Source: Limosilactobacillus oris (lineage in GTDB: Bacteria > Bacillota > Bacilli > Lactobacillales > Lactobacillaceae). Taken from it: DNA of 64,000 bases. Each line of letters opens with the position of its first letter. Position 1 is the stretch's first letter. A program made the translations under genes and the position numbers. The notes below the pieces were generated by a model. The model ran no database searches. It was not told the DNA's origin and worked only from the letters and a program-made list of their open reading frames with translations. The stretch spans positions 1,426,001 through 1,490,000 of the forward strand of contig NZ_CP104398.1 in assembly GCF_025311495.1 (NCBI RefSeq). Reading direction: 5' to 3'. Shown piece by piece: positions 49,577 to 59,437 of this stretch.

Positions 49577-50310
49577 TGAAAGGAAATGGTATTATCAGTA
49601 CCTTATACGAACACGGCACGCTGGCCTCGTTAATGGCTGGCAATATGGCGGGGACGATTACCCTGGCGGACCTGTTGAAGCACGGCTCCACCGGGATTGG
49701 CACCTTTGACGGCCTGGACGGGGAGGTCATCATCCTCGACGGCGAGGTCTACCAGGCAGTTTCTGATGGAACGGTCAACCACGTTACCGACCGCCAGGCG
49801 AAGATGCCGTTTGCCTCAGTCCATACGCCAGCCGATCTGGAAACATTAAAGCTGACTGACGTTGACTTCAATGCGCTTAACGGGGAGTTCGTCCGGCAGC
49901 ACGAACTCAAGAACGTCTTCGCGGCCCTGCACCTGACGGGGAAGTTCAGCCACGTCAAGGTGCGGATCGCGCCCAAGCAGAAAAAACCGTACCCGAGTCT
50001 GTTGGAAGTCGCCCAGGGCCAGCCGACCTTTGCCCGGGATGACGTTGACGGTACGATCATTGGTTACTACGCGCCGGAGATTTTTGGCAGCGTAACGGCG
50101 GCCGGCTGGCACCTCCACTTCATCAGTGATGACCGCCAATTTGCCGGGCACCTGCTGGAATTTACCGCGCCGGCACTGACCGGTGACTTGCAGATTTTCG
50201 ACACGCTCGAACAGCACTTGCCAATCGCCGACCAGGCTTTCCGCCAGAGCGAGGTCGACATGGCAACCCTGCGGGACAGCATTGCCCAGTCCGAGGGAAA
50301 TCAGGATTAG
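49576..50310 (+). CDS. aldB: Alpha-acetolactate decarboxylase
   Basis: This 244-residue zinc enzyme makes acetoin from 2-acetolactate. The family segments TLADLLKHGSTGIGTFDGLDGEVIILDG, YPSLLEVAQGQP and WHLHFISDDRQFAGHLL (zinc-site histidines) are intact. Its ATG overlaps the alsS stop by one base. Together they remove excess pyruvate and spare acid. Confidence 0.95.
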   Translation: MKGNGIISTLYEHGTLASLMAGNMAGTITLADLLKHGSTGIGTFDGLDGEVIILDGEVYQAVSDGTVNHVTDRQAKMPFASVHTPADLETLKLTDVDFNALNGEFVRQHELKNVFAALHLTGKFSHVKVRIAPKQKKPYPSLLEVAQGQPTFARDDVDGTIIGYYAPEIFGSVTAAGWHLHFISDDRQFAGHLLEFTAPALTGDLQIFDTLEQHLPIADQAFRQSEVDMATLRDSIAQSEGNQD

Positions 50311-50375
50311 AAGTGCTAAGCCAGCTCCTCGCCAGGGCGAGCAGTAATAGTTGAACTAATAAAAAGTCGTTGAAA

Positions 50376-50427
50376 TGAACCCCCATAGTTAGAATTCTTT
50401 ATCCAACTATGGGGGTTCATTCAGTTC
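50376..50427. terminator. Terminator after aldB
   Basis: TGAACCCCCATAGTT pairs with AACTATGGGGGTTCA. It may serve the converging small gene as well. Confidence 0.92.
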
Positions 50428-50442
50428 AATAGGTTAGCTTTT

Positions 50443-50652
50443 TTACTTCCAAAAAATCATCGTAAGCACAAACACTCCGAAACATAAGTAAAATATTCCT
50501 AGTCCCTTGTGATGCTTTTCTACAGAATCATTATTATCTCCAAATATATTCCCGGCGATTAAACGATAAAATTTTTTGTTTCCTCGATATATTTCCCAAC
50601 CGAACCAGAAGAAAGATAATGCTATTGCACATATTAAAATAATTGGCGTCAA
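50443..50652 (-). CDS. Small two-TM membrane protein
   Basis: This 69-residue protein starts at TTG 50652 behind AAGGTGA. It has two hydrophobic helices (about 3-20 and 48-67) joined by a charged loop with GNKKFYRLIAGNIFGDNNDSVEKHHKG. It is visibly more AT-rich than its neighbours. I do not recognise a family beyond a DUF3784-like layout. Confidence 0.6.
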   Translation of the reverse strand: MTPIILICAIALSFFWFGWEIYRGNKKFYRLIAGNIFGDNNDSVEKHHKGLGIFYLCFGVFVLTMIFWK

Positions 50653-51098
50653 CTAAAATCACCTTCCACACTATTAGGTATTGGCAAAGTTCTTCCTAGG
50701 TGAGCTTTAAGATACTCTTTCGTTTCCGCACACTGTTTTGCAATCTGTATGCTATGGATTGACTTCATTTTGAGGTTCAAGGCGCAGAATCAGTCACTAG
50801 TTTGAGCAATAGTGGAGATGGAGTCCTGTACTTACAGCAAATATTATCAATAAGCTGGCGCAAAACGTTTGTATTTTGTTGCCCTTCATAATTAATAATA
50901 AAATGACTATTATCTACAAGATATTATATTCCCACATTGTGAATATTTAAACAATGGAGGGTTATTTAAACTATTGCTTTATATGCTGCTTTGGCGTTTT
51001 TCGATAGATTATTTTAAATAAACCAAGTTCACTTGTAGCCTAAAACAAAATAAGTAATTGACAACAGTTCTAATATTGTAAAGTAACTTATGTAAAAT
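50653..51098. other. AT-rich gap with a possible gene remnant
   Basis: No complete gene is seen. On the minus strand about 50 codons from 50777 to 50926 stay open and read protein-like (FIINYEGQQNTNVLRQLID ... stop), but there is no start codon and I cannot name a parent. The rest is AT-rich with no clear elements. Confidence 0.3.
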
Positions 51099-51126
51099 AA
51101 AAAGGAGTCTGCACGACTCCTTTTTT
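51099..51126. terminator. Terminator of the minus-strand DUF2975 operon
   Basis: AAAAAGGAGTC pairs with GACTCCTTTTT across TGCAC. Confidence 0.88.
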
Positions 51127-51511
51127 AGTCATGACGTTGGATGAAAGAACCAACAGTAGCAATAACGCCGAGCACGAAGAAGGTGATGTTTTCCCACCGG
51201 TCGAGTCCTGTTCCAAACGGTAAATCAATCAGGATTATAAAAAGACCAGTGTAGAAGTTGCCCCGGCGGTAAAAGTGACGGTTGAATTCCAGCTGGCGGC
51301 CCCGTCCTGCGATAATCCAGTCCCCAGTATCACCGTCATCAAAGAAGAGGGTGAAGATGAGCATGATTAGTCCAAATAATGCAAAGAGCAGCTGGAAGAA
51401 GTTGACGAAGATATTACTAGGCTGCAAGATAACAATCGCCAGGGGCCAGCAGAGAAAGCAGAGGGCAAAGTAGAAACTGGCAGATTTATAGAATTGGTGA
51501 TTAAAGTGCAT
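51125..51511 (-). CDS. Membrane protein with two FNxxFY repeats
   Basis: This 128-residue protein of unknown family consists of two similar halves. Residues 1-55 begin MHFNHQFYKSASFYF and residues 75-128 begin EFNRHFYRRGNFYTG; each is followed by hydrophobic helices. The start at 51511 has GGGAGG 9 bases upstream and overlaps the end of the HTH gene, so translation is coupled. A one-repeat relative is encoded at 59438. Confidence 0.7.
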   Translation of the reverse strand: MHFNHQFYKSASFYFALCFLCWPLAIVILQPSNIFVNFFQLLFALFGLIMLIFTLFFDDGDTGDWIIAGRGRQLEFNRHFYRRGNFYTGLFIILIDLPFGTGLDRWENITFFVLGVIATVGSFIQRHD

Positions 51512-51719
51512 TCGACTCATCCTCCCGGTATTCAAGAATGTCGCCTGGCTGGCAGTCCAGCTCGTGACAGATTTTAGATAGGGTTTCGAAACGGATCCTG
51601 CGGGCCTTTCCTGTCTTGAGAATTGAGAGGTTGGCCGGGGTAATGCCGATTCGTTGTGCTAGGGTTTTCGAAGTCATTTTACGTTCTGCTAATAAAACGT
51701 CCAAATTGACCGTAATCAC
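51501..51719 (-). CDS. Small Cro/CI-type HTH regulator
   Basis: This 72-residue single-domain helix-turn-helix protein (LAQRIGITPANLSILKTGKARRIRFETLSKICHELDCQPGDIL) is of the YozG type that habitually pairs with DUF2975 membrane proteins, as here. GTG 51719 has AAGGAGG 9 bases upstream. Confidence 0.88.
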   Translation of the reverse strand: MITVNLDVLLAERKMTSKTLAQRIGITPANLSILKTGKARRIRFETLSKICHELDCQPGDILEYREDESNAL

Positions 51720-51738
51720 GGTGGTCAGCACCTCCTTG

Positions 51739-52248
51739 CTAGATTATTTCATCCGCGTCCTTTTGCAGGGCGATTCCCCGTTTGAAGATCAGGTAGATTA
51801 AAAAGAAAATCACCAGTGAAAAAAGGTTGTTGCTGAAATCGCCCTCGCGAAAAGTCATTAGGCCCATTAAATCCTGAATATTCCAGAGACGAAAACAGAT
51901 GGAAGCCAGAGATTGCAAGACGAAGACTACTAATGACGGCCATAAAATTTGCCGAACGGCCACCAGGTTTTGATTAACGAAGTAGAGGCCGCTATTGATA
52001 TTGCGCAAAAGGCTATGGACGCCGACAAACATAATGATGGCGAGGAAGACCAATACGGACGTCGTGACTGCTTGGAGGACCAGACTCCACCAGCTGTGGT
52101 AGTCAAAAAGTTCATGGGCAAAGCCAGTGAATGGGGTACTTGCGACGAGAATGATTACAATGACTAGTGAAATACTGGCCGCGACAATACTAAAATCAAC
52201 GGAAAGCTGGATGAGCGTCAAGATAAGGCTGATGAGTTTCTTTTTCAT
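51739..52248 (-). CDS. DUF2975 family membrane protein
   Basis: This 169-residue protein with four TM helices is the first gene of a three-gene minus-strand operon (DUF2975, HTH regulator, FNxxFY protein). GGAGGAGG precedes the ATG. DUF2975-HTH pairs are widespread in Firmicutes, with no settled function. One idea is that the membrane protein controls the small regulator. Confidence 0.82.
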   Translation of the reverse strand: MKKKLISLILTLIQLSVDFSIVAASISLVIVIILVASTPFTGFAHELFDYHSWWSLVLQAVTTSVLVFLAIIMFVGVHSLLRNINSGLYFVNQNLVAVRQILWPSLVVFVLQSLASICFRLWNIQDLMGLMTFREGDFSNNLFSLVIFFLIYLIFKRGIALQKDADEII

Positions 52249-52429
52249 GGTCGGAAACCTCCTCCGGTAAATTCGTAATTATTGTAAAGCAATAATTGAA
52301 CTTGAAATGAACTTTGACAGCTGCTCAGGAAAAAGTTAAGCTTAAAAAGGCAACTGATTTTAATTTAAAATCGCCAATTATTCGTGAAAAGAGGTTTACT
52401 TAACGCAGAAAATACAGTATTGTATGAAT

Positions 52430-52473
52430 ATAAACGGATGATAGTTTATATTATAAAAATAAAGTTCGTGAAT
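52430..52473 (+). promoter_or_regulatory. Weak PurBox-like pair upstream of fhs
   Basis: AAAGTTCGTGAAT (52461-52473) matches the inverted PurBox at 11 of 13 positions. A poor partner, ATAAACGGATGAT (52430-52442), lies 18 bases upstream, the same gap as before purE and purC. In Lactococcus fhs belongs to the PurR regulon. Confidence 0.3.
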
Positions 52474-52493
52474 AATGGAAGGGGACGATTGCG

Positions 52494-54155
52494 ATGATGA
52501 CTGATATCGAAATTGCTGACCAGGCGGAAATGAAGCCGATTAAGGAGATTGCTGCCCAGATTGGTTTGGGTGAAGACGACATTGAGCAGTACGGCAAGTA
52601 CAAAGCTAAAATTAGTTTGCCTGTCAAAGCACACCCGGATAAGAAACACAAGCTGGTGTTGGTCACGTCGATTAACCCAACGCCGGCCGGTGAAGGTAAG
52701 TCGACGGTGCTGGTTGGCCTGGGGGATGCCCTCAACCAACTCGGGCACCAAACGATCATCGCAATGCGGGAACCATCCATGGGACCCGTCTTCGGGATCA
52801 AGGGGGGTGCCACTGGTGGTGGTTACAGCCAGGTAGTACCGATGGAAGACATCAACCTCCACTTTACTGGTGACCTTCACGCCCTGACCAGTGCCAATAA
52901 TACCCTGGCGGCTTTAGTTGATAACTACATCATGCGGGGCAACGAGCTGGGCCTGGATCCACGGCGGATTATCTGGAAGCGGGTCGAGGACGTCAACGAC
53001 CGGGCACTGCGGAACGTGGTCACGGGTCTTGGCGGCCTCATGCAGGGGGTTCCCCGTCAGACCGGCTTTGACATCACCGCGGCGTCCGAATTGATGGCAA
53101 TCCTGTGCCTGTCCACTGACCTGATGGACCTCAAAAAGCGGGTCGGCCAAATTGTCGTGGGTTATAACTATGACAAGCAGCCGGTGACGGTCGGTGAATT
53201 AGGCTTTGCCGACGCCATCACCATCCTGCTGAAAGACGCCATTAAGCCTAACCTGGTTCAGACCCTGGACCACACCCCAACCATTATCCACGGGGGGCCG
53301 TTTGCCAACATCGCCCATGGATGCAACAGTGTGCTGGCGACCCAGACGGCCTTACAGCTCGCAGACTACACCGTCACTGAATCCGGCTTCGGTGCTGACT
53401 TGGGAGCGGAAAAGTTCATGGACATCAAGCGGCGGGTCCTCGGTAAGAACCCGGATGCCGTAGTAATTGTGGCAACGGTCCGTGCACTCGAATACAATGG
53501 TGGTGCGGCCCTGGCCGACCTCAAGGACGAAAACCTGCCAGAACTGAAGAAGGGGCTGGCAAACCTGAACCGCCACATCAAGAATATGCAGCGTTACGGT
53601 GTTCCATTGGTGGTTGCTATCAACCACTTTGCCACTGACACACCAGCCGAAATCAAGATGATTGAGGATAACTGCAAGGCCTTAGGGGTCAACGTGGTAA
53701 CGGCAGACGCCTGGGCAAAGGGCGGTGCCGGCACGCAGGACCTAGCGCAGGAAGTTGTTCGCCTGGCTGACCAAGACAGCGACTTCCACGAGCTGTACAG
53801 CCTGGATGCGAGTCCGGCAGATAAGGTGCGGATCGTGGCTACTAAGATTTACGGCGCCAAGGACGTTGAATTTAGCCGCAAGGCCCAGCGCCAGTTAAAG
53901 CAGTTTGCCGAGTTAGGCTGGGACAAACTGCCCGTCTGCATTGCCAAAACCCAGTATTCCTTTACTGATGACCAGACTCAGCTGGGGGCACCGACCGACT
54001 TCACCTTCCACATTCGGGAATTCGTGCCGAAGCTCGGCGCCGGCTTCATCGTGGCCCTATCCGGCAACATGATGACCATGCCGGGGCTCTCGAAGGTTCC
54101 GGCCGCCGTTAACATGACGATTGACAAGGACGGCAAGATTACCGGTTTGTTCTAA
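52494..54155 (+). CDS. fhs: Formate-tetrahydrofolate ligase
   Basis: This 553-residue ATP-dependent enzyme makes 10-formyl-tetrahydrofolate, the one-carbon donor for purine synthesis. P-loop TPAGEGKST is at residues 63-71; [24 protein letters not shown] and the C-terminal [12 protein letters not shown] motif are intact. Confidence 0.97.
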   Translation: MMTDIEIADQAEMKPIKEIAAQIGLGEDDIEQYGKYKAKISLPVKAHPDKKHKLVLVTSINPTPAGEGKSTVLVGLGDALNQLGHQTIIAMREPSMGPVFGIKGGATGGGYSQVVPMEDINLHFTGDLHALTSANNTLAALVDNYIMRGNELGLDPRRIIWKRVEDVNDRALRNVVTGLGGLMQGVPRQTGFDITAASELMAILCLSTDLMDLKKRVGQIVVGYNYDKQPVTVGELGFADAITILLKDAIKPNLVQTLDHTPTIIHGGPFANIAHGCNSVLATQTALQLADYTVTESGFGADLGAEKFMDIKRRVLGKNPDAVVIVATVRALEYNGGAALADLKDENLPELKKGLANLNRHIKNMQRYGVPLVVAINHFATDTPAEIKMIEDNCKALGVNVVTADAWAKGGAGTQDLAQEVVRLADQDSDFHELYSLDASPADKVRIVATKIYGAKDVEFSRKAQRQLKQFAELGWDKLPVCIAKTQYSFTDDQTQLGAPTDFTFHIREFVPKLGAGFIVALSGNMMTMPGLSKVPAAVNMTIDKDGKITGLF

Positions 54156-54175
54156 ATCAAACGCTAAATAAATGC

Positions 54176-54208
54176 AAAGAGGCTGGGAATTATCTCAACC
54201 TCTTTAAT
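54176..54208 (+). terminator. Terminator after fhs
   Basis: AAAGAGG pairs with CCTCTTT with an inner TGGGA/TCTCA stem. Confidence 0.75.
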
Positions 54209-54300
54209 ATTTTAAAGTTAGTAATGCCTCAGCGCAGTAGCTGGCTGGCAGTTCAAACGCTGATAAATCAGCATTTGACCAACCTAGCCATCCTTGCGGA

Positions 54301-54346
54301 GGTGGGACGACGAACTAGACAAGCTAGTTCTGTCCCACTCTCTTTT
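54301..54346 (+). terminator. Strong hairpin directly before the GH127 gene
   Basis: GTGGGAC-GAACTAG pairs with CTAGTTC-GTCCCAC and is followed by TCTCTTTTT. No gene lies between the fhs terminator and this one, so it probably belonged to a lost gene or to a mobile repeat. GH127 coding sequence resumes at its 3' edge. Confidence 0.75.
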
Positions 54347-54366
54347 TATGTTTCCGTTGGAAAGTC

Positions 54367-56220
54367 ATGAATGACGAGGCGGGAATCAACATTGCTGATG
54401 ATCCCCAGAATAACGGGCAGGACCAAAACAGTCACGCCATCGCTAACTTAAGGATAGCGGCTGGCAAGATGAAGGGCCACCACTACGGTTTTCCCTTTCA
54501 AGATACGGACGTTTACAAGTGGCTGGAGGCGGCGGCTTATACACTAAAGTACCACCCGGACGATGACCTGCGAAAGATTACCGATCGCCTAGTTGACCTA
54601 ATTGCGGCGGCCCAGGAAGATGATGGCTACCTCTCAACCTACTTTCAAATTGACGCCCCTGATCGCAAGTTTAAGCGTCTCCAGCAGTCCCACGAGCTGT
54701 ATACGATGGGGCACTACATCGAAGCAGGGGTGGCCTACTATCAAGTTACTGGTAGTCAAAAGGCACTGGCGATTGCCGAGAAAATGGCTGACTGCATTGA
54801 CCGCCACTTTGGTCGGGACGAGGGAAAAATTCGTGGAGTAGATGGTCACCCGGAGATTGAACTGGCGCTGGCACGGTTATACGAAGTTACGACAGATCAC
54901 CGTTACCTGGAATTGGCACATTTCTTCTTGACTGAACGGGGACAGGATCCAGACTTCCTTGACCGGCAAGTCCAAGCGGACGGTCCTGACCGGGACATTA
55001 TTCCCAATATGCAGGGATTACCCAAGGAATACTATCTGACTAATGCTCCGCTTAAAGACCAGCAAGCACCACATGGGCACGCGGTCAGGGTAGTGTACCT
55101 CTGCACAGGGATGGCTTACGTAGCCCGCTACACCCACGATAAAGAGCTGCTTGCCGCCTGTGACCGTTTCTGGAACGACATCGTTAAACGACAGATGTAT
55201 ATTACCGGCAACATTGGGCAGACGACAACTGGAGAGGCGTTTACTTACGACTATGACTTGCCAAACGATACTAACTATGGTGAAACGTGCGCCTCAGTCG
55301 GGCTGGCATTTTTTGCCAACCAAATGCTCAAACTACGGCCGCTTGGTGAATATGCTGACGTCTTAGAGAAGGAGCTGTTCAACGGGGCTCTAGCTGGGAT
55401 GTCGTTAGACGGTAAGCATTTCTTTTACGTCAACCCCTTGGAAGCTGATCCGGCGGATAATAAATGGAATCCCGGAAAGGCTCATATCCTGACGCGCCGG
55501 GCAGAATGGTTTGGTTGTGCCTGCTGCCCATCGAATTTGGCGCGGCTGATTGCGTCTGTTGATCGTTATATCTATACGGTTAGCGACGAGACGGTGCTTT
55601 CTCACCAGTTCATTGCCAATGATACGCAGTTCAGCAATGGTGCTCGGATTCAGCAGGAGAACAACTATCCGTGGTCTGGCGACATTCACTACCGGGTTAG
55701 CCCCGGAAAAACGCCGTTCCGGTTAGGAATTCGGCTCCCACACTGGTCGGCAAAGACTGCTTTGACCGTTAACGGGCAGAAAAAAGAGCTGGCCGTTGAT
55801 AATGGCTTTATCTACTTTGAGGTAGCGGATAAGGAATTAGCCATCGACTTGCAGCTGGATATGAGTGTGAAGTACATGGTTGCTAACAACCGTGTTAAGG
55901 CTGATATTGGCAAGGTCGCCATTCAACGGGGCCCGCTTGTTTATGCGGCAGAAGGAACTGATAACGACTTTCCTCTCTGGACCGCCCGGGTGCTGACAGA
56001 AGAAGAGCCAAGAGTTAGTTTTGAACCGCAGCTCCTAGGTGGAGTAGCGATGGTCCGGGTTCCCGTCGAAAGTGACCAGTTGGCAAGTGTGGATGCGCCA
56101 CTCTACCAGGCACTGCCAGAGAAGGTGCACCGCCAACGGACAACGTTAAAACTGGTCCCTTATTATGCTTGGGCTAATCGACGGGATGGTGCCATGCAGG
56201 TTTGGCTTCATCGCCGGTGA
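54367..56220 (+). CDS. GH127 beta-L-arabinofuranosidase, N-terminally truncated
   Basis: This 617-residue frame matches HypBA1-type GH127 enzymes (usually about 650-660 residues), which release arabinose from plant hydroxyproline-linked arabinans. Zinc and catalytic residues remain: E306 and C308 in YGETCAS, and C384, C386 and C387 in WFGCACCPSN. About 30 N-terminal residues that open the family are missing. Just before the ATG the frame still reads FRWKV, as expected of the lost part, then meets the upstream hairpin and a TAG. No good ribosome binding site or promoter is seen. It is either a decaying gene or a weakly expressed shortened enzyme. Confidence 0.8.
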   Translation: MNDEAGINIADDPQNNGQDQNSHAIANLRIAAGKMKGHHYGFPFQDTDVYKWLEAAAYTLKYHPDDDLRKITDRLVDLIAAAQEDDGYLSTYFQIDAPDRKFKRLQQSHELYTMGHYIEAGVAYYQVTGSQKALAIAEKMADCIDRHFGRDEGKIRGVDGHPEIELALARLYEVTTDHRYLELAHFFLTERGQDPDFLDRQVQADGPDRDIIPNMQGLPKEYYLTNAPLKDQQAPHGHAVRVVYLCTGMAYVARYTHDKELLAACDRFWNDIVKRQMYITGNIGQTTTGEAFTYDYDLPNDTNYGETCASVGLAFFANQMLKLRPLGEYADVLEKELFNGALAGMSLDGKHFFYVNPLEADPADNKWNPGKAHILTRRAEWFGCACCPSNLARLIASVDRYIYTVSDETVLSHQFIANDTQFSNGARIQQENNYPWSGDIHYRVSPGKTPFRLGIRLPHWSAKTALTVNGQKKELAVDNGFIYFEVADKELAIDLQLDMSVKYMVANNRVKADIGKVAIQRGPLVYAAEGTDNDFPLWTARVLTEEEPRVSFEPQLLGGVAMVRVPVESDQLASVDAPLYQALPEKVHRQRTTLKLVPYYAWANRRDGAMQVWLHRR

Positions 56221-56245
56221 TGGGAGAACAATGTAGTAAAGTGAT

Positions 56246-56276
56246 AAAAAGACTGAGCCAATGCCCAGTCTTTTTT
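56246..56276 (+). terminator. Terminator after the GH127 gene
   Basis: AAAAAGACTG pairs with CAGTCTTTTT with an inner GCC/GCC-type mismatch. Confidence 0.8.
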
Positions 56277-56280
56277 AGTT

Positions 56281-56324
56281 TTAAACGAACTATATAATTT
56301 AAAATATCAATTTTGTTCGTAAAA
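56281..56324 (+). promoter_or_regulatory. PurBox-like inverted pair upstream of purE
   Basis: TTAAACGAACTAT (56281-56293) and, inverted, TTTGTTCGTAAAA (56312-56324) resemble AWWWCCGAACWWT and are 18 bases apart. They share the core ACGAAC / GTTCGT. This is the clearest of the pairs in the window. Confidence 0.55.
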
Positions 56325-56382
56325 ATATTGAAGCCGGCGTCCTTATCTGTTATCCTTAAAGCAGTTTTAAGGAGGTAGGACA

Positions 56383-56868
56383 ATGAGTGCAATTAGTGTT
56401 GTAATGGGTAGTAAGTCTGACTGGCCTACGGTTAAAGAGGCCTGCCGGATTCTGGATCAGTTTGGCGTTGATTATGACAAACAGGTAATTTCAGCTCACC
56501 GGATGCCACAGGAAATGTTCGCCTTTGCCCAGGGAGCCGTGGCGGCAGGGACCAAGGTCATTATTGCCTGCGCTGGTGGTGCCGCCCACCTGCCGGGGAT
56601 GATTGCGGCCAATACACCACTGCCGGTGATTGGGATTCCGGGTCAGACCAAGGCCCTCGGCGGGATGGATTCACTCCTGTCTATCGTTCAGATGCCAGCT
56701 GGGATTCCCGTTGCTACCACTGCCATTGGGGTCGCCGGGGCCAAGAATGCCGCCCTGCTCGCTTTACAGATCCTGGGGATTAACGACCAGCAAATCCAAC
56801 AGCAGATTGTTGACTACCGCCAGCAAATGCACGATCAGGCAGCAGAAAGCGGGGCGCACCTTGACTAA
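56383..56868 (+). CDS. purE: N5-carboxyaminoimidazole ribonucleotide mutase
   Basis: This 161-residue class I PurE converts N5-CAIR to CAIR. The motif MGSKSDWPTVKEAC (8-21), SAHRMP and AGGAAHLPGMIAA are present. It starts behind AAGGAGG and its end overlaps purK. Confidence 0.96.
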   Translation: MSAISVVMGSKSDWPTVKEACRILDQFGVDYDKQVISAHRMPQEMFAFAQGAVAAGTKVIIACAGGAAHLPGMIAANTPLPVIGIPGQTKALGGMDSLLSIVQMPAGIPVATTAIGVAGAKNAALLALQILGINDQQIQQQIVDYRQQMHDQAAESGAHLD

Positions 56869-57985
56869 GCTGATTCAACAAGGACAAACCATCGGGATCA
56901 TCGGCGGGGGCCAGCTCGGTCAGATGATGGCGTTAGACGCTAAGCAGACGGGGATGAAGGTCATCGTCCTGGACCCAACTCCGGCTTGCCCAGCCGGCCA
57001 GGTTGCCGATGACCAGATTGTGGCCGAATACGCGGACGTGTCCGCAATTGAAGAATTAGCCCGCCGGTCGGACGTCCTGACCTACGAATTTGAAAACGTT
57101 GACTTGAACGCCCTCAAAGACGTCGCTGACCAGGTTTACATTCCCCAGGGCACCCACCTGCTCTATACGACCAAGAACCGGATTCGGGAAAAGACCTTTC
57201 TCCGGGATGCGGGCCTCCAGACGGCACCGTTTTGGGCGGTCAAGGACGCGGCGGACTTGAAGCGCGCCGTGGCAGAACTCGGCTACCCCTGTGTCCTCAA
57301 GACTTGTGAGGGTGGCTATGACGGCCATGGTCAGGAAGTCCTCCATAGCGATGCCGACCTTGCCAAGTGTACCGGTATCCTGTCAACCCGGGACGCGATT
57401 TTGGAGGGCTGGGTGCCATTTGAACTTGAATGTTCGGTCATGGTGGGGCGGAACGAAAATGGTGAAGTCACCGTCTTCCCGGTTGCCGAAAACATTCACC
57501 ACGACGAAATCCTCCACATCAGTATTATCCCGGCACGGATTTCGCCAGAATTGCAAGAGAAGGCCCAGCAGATGGCAGTTCAAATTGCCCACGCGATCGA
57601 CCTGCGCGGGATCCTCGGCGTGGAAATGTTTATTGGCCGTGACGGCGAAATCTACATCAACGAGCTGGCACCGCGGCCGCACAATTCCGGTCACTACTCC
57701 ATTGAAGCCTGCAACTTCTCCCAGTTTGCAATCCACAACCGGGCTGTTTGCAACTGGCCGCTGCCAAAGATTGAACTGCTCAAGCCGGCTGTGATGGTGA
57801 ATGTCCTCGGCCAGCACGTTGCCGGTGTGCGGGAACAAATTAGCCAAAAACCGAACTGGCACTTCCATGATTATGGCAAAGCGGCGGTCCGCCATAACCG
57901 CAAGATGGGCCACGTAACGATTTTAACTGATGACGTTGAGCAAACACTAACAGAAATTGACAATACGGGTATCTGGTCTGAGTAA
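56861..57985 (+). CDS. purK: N5-carboxyaminoimidazole ribonucleotide synthase
   Basis: This 374-residue ATP-grasp enzyme uses bicarbonate and AIR. It starts TIGIIGGGQLGQMMALDAKQ and has ELAPRPHNSGHYS near the active site. The start is TTG 56861, overlapping the purE stop by eight bases; the frame extends upstream through purE, but that part is out-of-phase sequence. Confidence 0.95.
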   Translation: MTKLIQQGQTIGIIGGGQLGQMMALDAKQTGMKVIVLDPTPACPAGQVADDQIVAEYADVSAIEELARRSDVLTYEFENVDLNALKDVADQVYIPQGTHLLYTTKNRIREKTFLRDAGLQTAPFWAVKDAADLKRAVAELGYPCVLKTCEGGYDGHGQEVLHSDADLAKCTGILSTRDAILEGWVPFELECSVMVGRNENGEVTVFPVAENIHHDEILHISIIPARISPELQEKAQQMAVQIAHAIDLRGILGVEMFIGRDGEIYINELAPRPHNSGHYSIEACNFSQFAIHNRAVCNWPLPKIELLKPAVMVNVLGQHVAGVREQISQKPNWHFHDYGKAAVRHNRKMGHVTILTDDVEQTLTEIDNTGIWSE

Positions 57986-58057
57986 AGTTCGGCTTTACGG
58001 CATGGCAGTGCCTGTGCGATAATAACTGGAGAACAAAATAGAGAGGATTTTGAACTG

Positions 58058-59353
58058 ATGATTGATCGCTATACAAGTCCGGAAATGGCAAAGATTTGGA
58101 GCCTGGAAACCCAGTACCAGTGCTGGCTGGAAGTCGAAATTGCTGCCGACGAAGCCTGGAGCAAGCTCGGCCACATTCCGGCAGAAGACGTGGAAAAGAT
58201 TAAGAAGAATGCCAAGTTTACCGTTGACGGGATTGCGGAAATCGAAGCCGTCACCCACCACGACGTCATCGCCTTTACCCGGGACGTTTCCAAGTCCCTT
58301 GGCCCGGAAAAGAAGTGGGTGCACTATGGAATGACCAGTACTGACGTGGTGGACACCGCCCAGGGACTGCGGCTCAAGAAGGCCAACGATATTTTACGCC
58401 AGGACATCGACAACTTTATGGCGGTCCTGAAGGAAATGGCGGAGAAGTACAAGTACACCGTCTGCATGGGCCGGACCCACGGAATTCACGCCGAGCCAAC
58501 CACTTTTGGCCTCAAGGCGGCCCGCTGGTATTCTGAAATGAAGCGGAACAAGGAACGCTTTGAACACGCGGCCCGGGGTGTTGAAGCTGGTAAGATTTCC
58601 GGGGCGGTCGGCACCTTCGCCGAAATCGACCCCTTCGTTGAAGAATACGTCTGCAAGCGGCTTGGCCTGCGTCCTCAGGAAGTGTCTACCCAGGTACTGC
58701 CGCGCGACCTGCACGCCGAATACATTGCGACGATTGCCCTGATTGGGACCAGCCTGGAAGAAATGGCGACGGAAATCCGCTCCCTCCAGCGGACGGAAAT
58801 CCACGAGGTCGAAGAACACTTTGCCAAGGGACAAAAGGGTTCTTCGGCAATGCCGCACAAGCGGAATCCGATTGGCTCGGAGAACATCTGCGGATGTGCC
58901 CGGGTCCTGCGCGGCCACGTGGTCACGGCTTATGAAGACGTGGCCCTCTGGCATGAACGGGACATTTCCCATTCCAGTGCGGAACGGATGATCCTGCCGG
59001 ACTCTACTTCGCTGCTGGACTACATGCTTCGGCGGTTCGGCCGTATTTTGAAGAACCTGGATGTGTTCCCAGAAACAATGAAGAAGAACATGGACAAGAC
59101 CCTCGGCTTGATTTACTCCGGCCGGGTCCTGCTCAAACTGGTCAACAGTGGGATGAGCCGGGAGGCCGCCTACGACCTGATTCAGCCGTACACTGCGAAG
59201 TGCTGGGCCGAACAGATTGCCTTCCGTCCGTTGCTGGAAGCTGACCCGACTATCCAAAAGCAGCTGACCAAGGAAGACCTGGACGATGCCTTCGACTACC
59301 ACTGGCACCTCCGCCACGTCGACGACATTTACAAGCGAATTGGCTTAGACTAA
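58058..59353 (+). CDS. purB: Adenylosuccinate lyase
   Basis: This 431-residue fumarase-superfamily enzyme acts twice in purine synthesis (SAICAR to AICAR, and adenylosuccinate to AMP). The superfamily signature [11 protein letters not shown] is intact, with [14 protein letters not shown] and MTSTDVVDT. It follows purK after 70 bases and is closed by a terminator. Confidence 0.97.
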   Translation: MIDRYTSPEMAKIWSLETQYQCWLEVEIAADEAWSKLGHIPAEDVEKIKKNAKFTVDGIAEIEAVTHHDVIAFTRDVSKSLGPEKKWVHYGMTSTDVVDTAQGLRLKKANDILRQDIDNFMAVLKEMAEKYKYTVCMGRTHGIHAEPTTFGLKAARWYSEMKRNKERFEHAARGVEAGKISGAVGTFAEIDPFVEEYVCKRLGLRPQEVSTQVLPRDLHAEYIATIALIGTSLEEMATEIRSLQRTEIHEVEEHFAKGQKGSSAMPHKRNPIGSENICGCARVLRGHVVTAYEDVALWHERDISHSSAERMILPDSTSLLDYMLRRFGRILKNLDVFPETMKKNMDKTLGLIYSGRVLLKLVNSGMSREAAYDLIQPYTAKCWAEQIAFRPLLEADPTIQKQLTKEDLDDAFDYHWHLRHVDDIYKRIGLD

Positions 59354-59357
59354 TTAG

Positions 59358-59397
59358 TAAAAAGCGGCCCTGGACTTTTATCCGGGACCGCTTTTTG
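59358..59397 (+). terminator. Terminator after purB
   Basis: AAAAAGCGG pairs with CCGCTTTTT with an imperfect inner stem. Confidence 0.82.
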
Positions 59398-59437
59398 TTA
59401 TGGTAAGGACAATTATGTTGTAGTGAGGAATACTCAG

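Noticed and set aside
58394-59317. Long open frame of 307 codons on the minus strand
   Set aside because: It lies wholly inside purB in antisense, has no ribosome binding site, and its composition mirrors purB codon bias.
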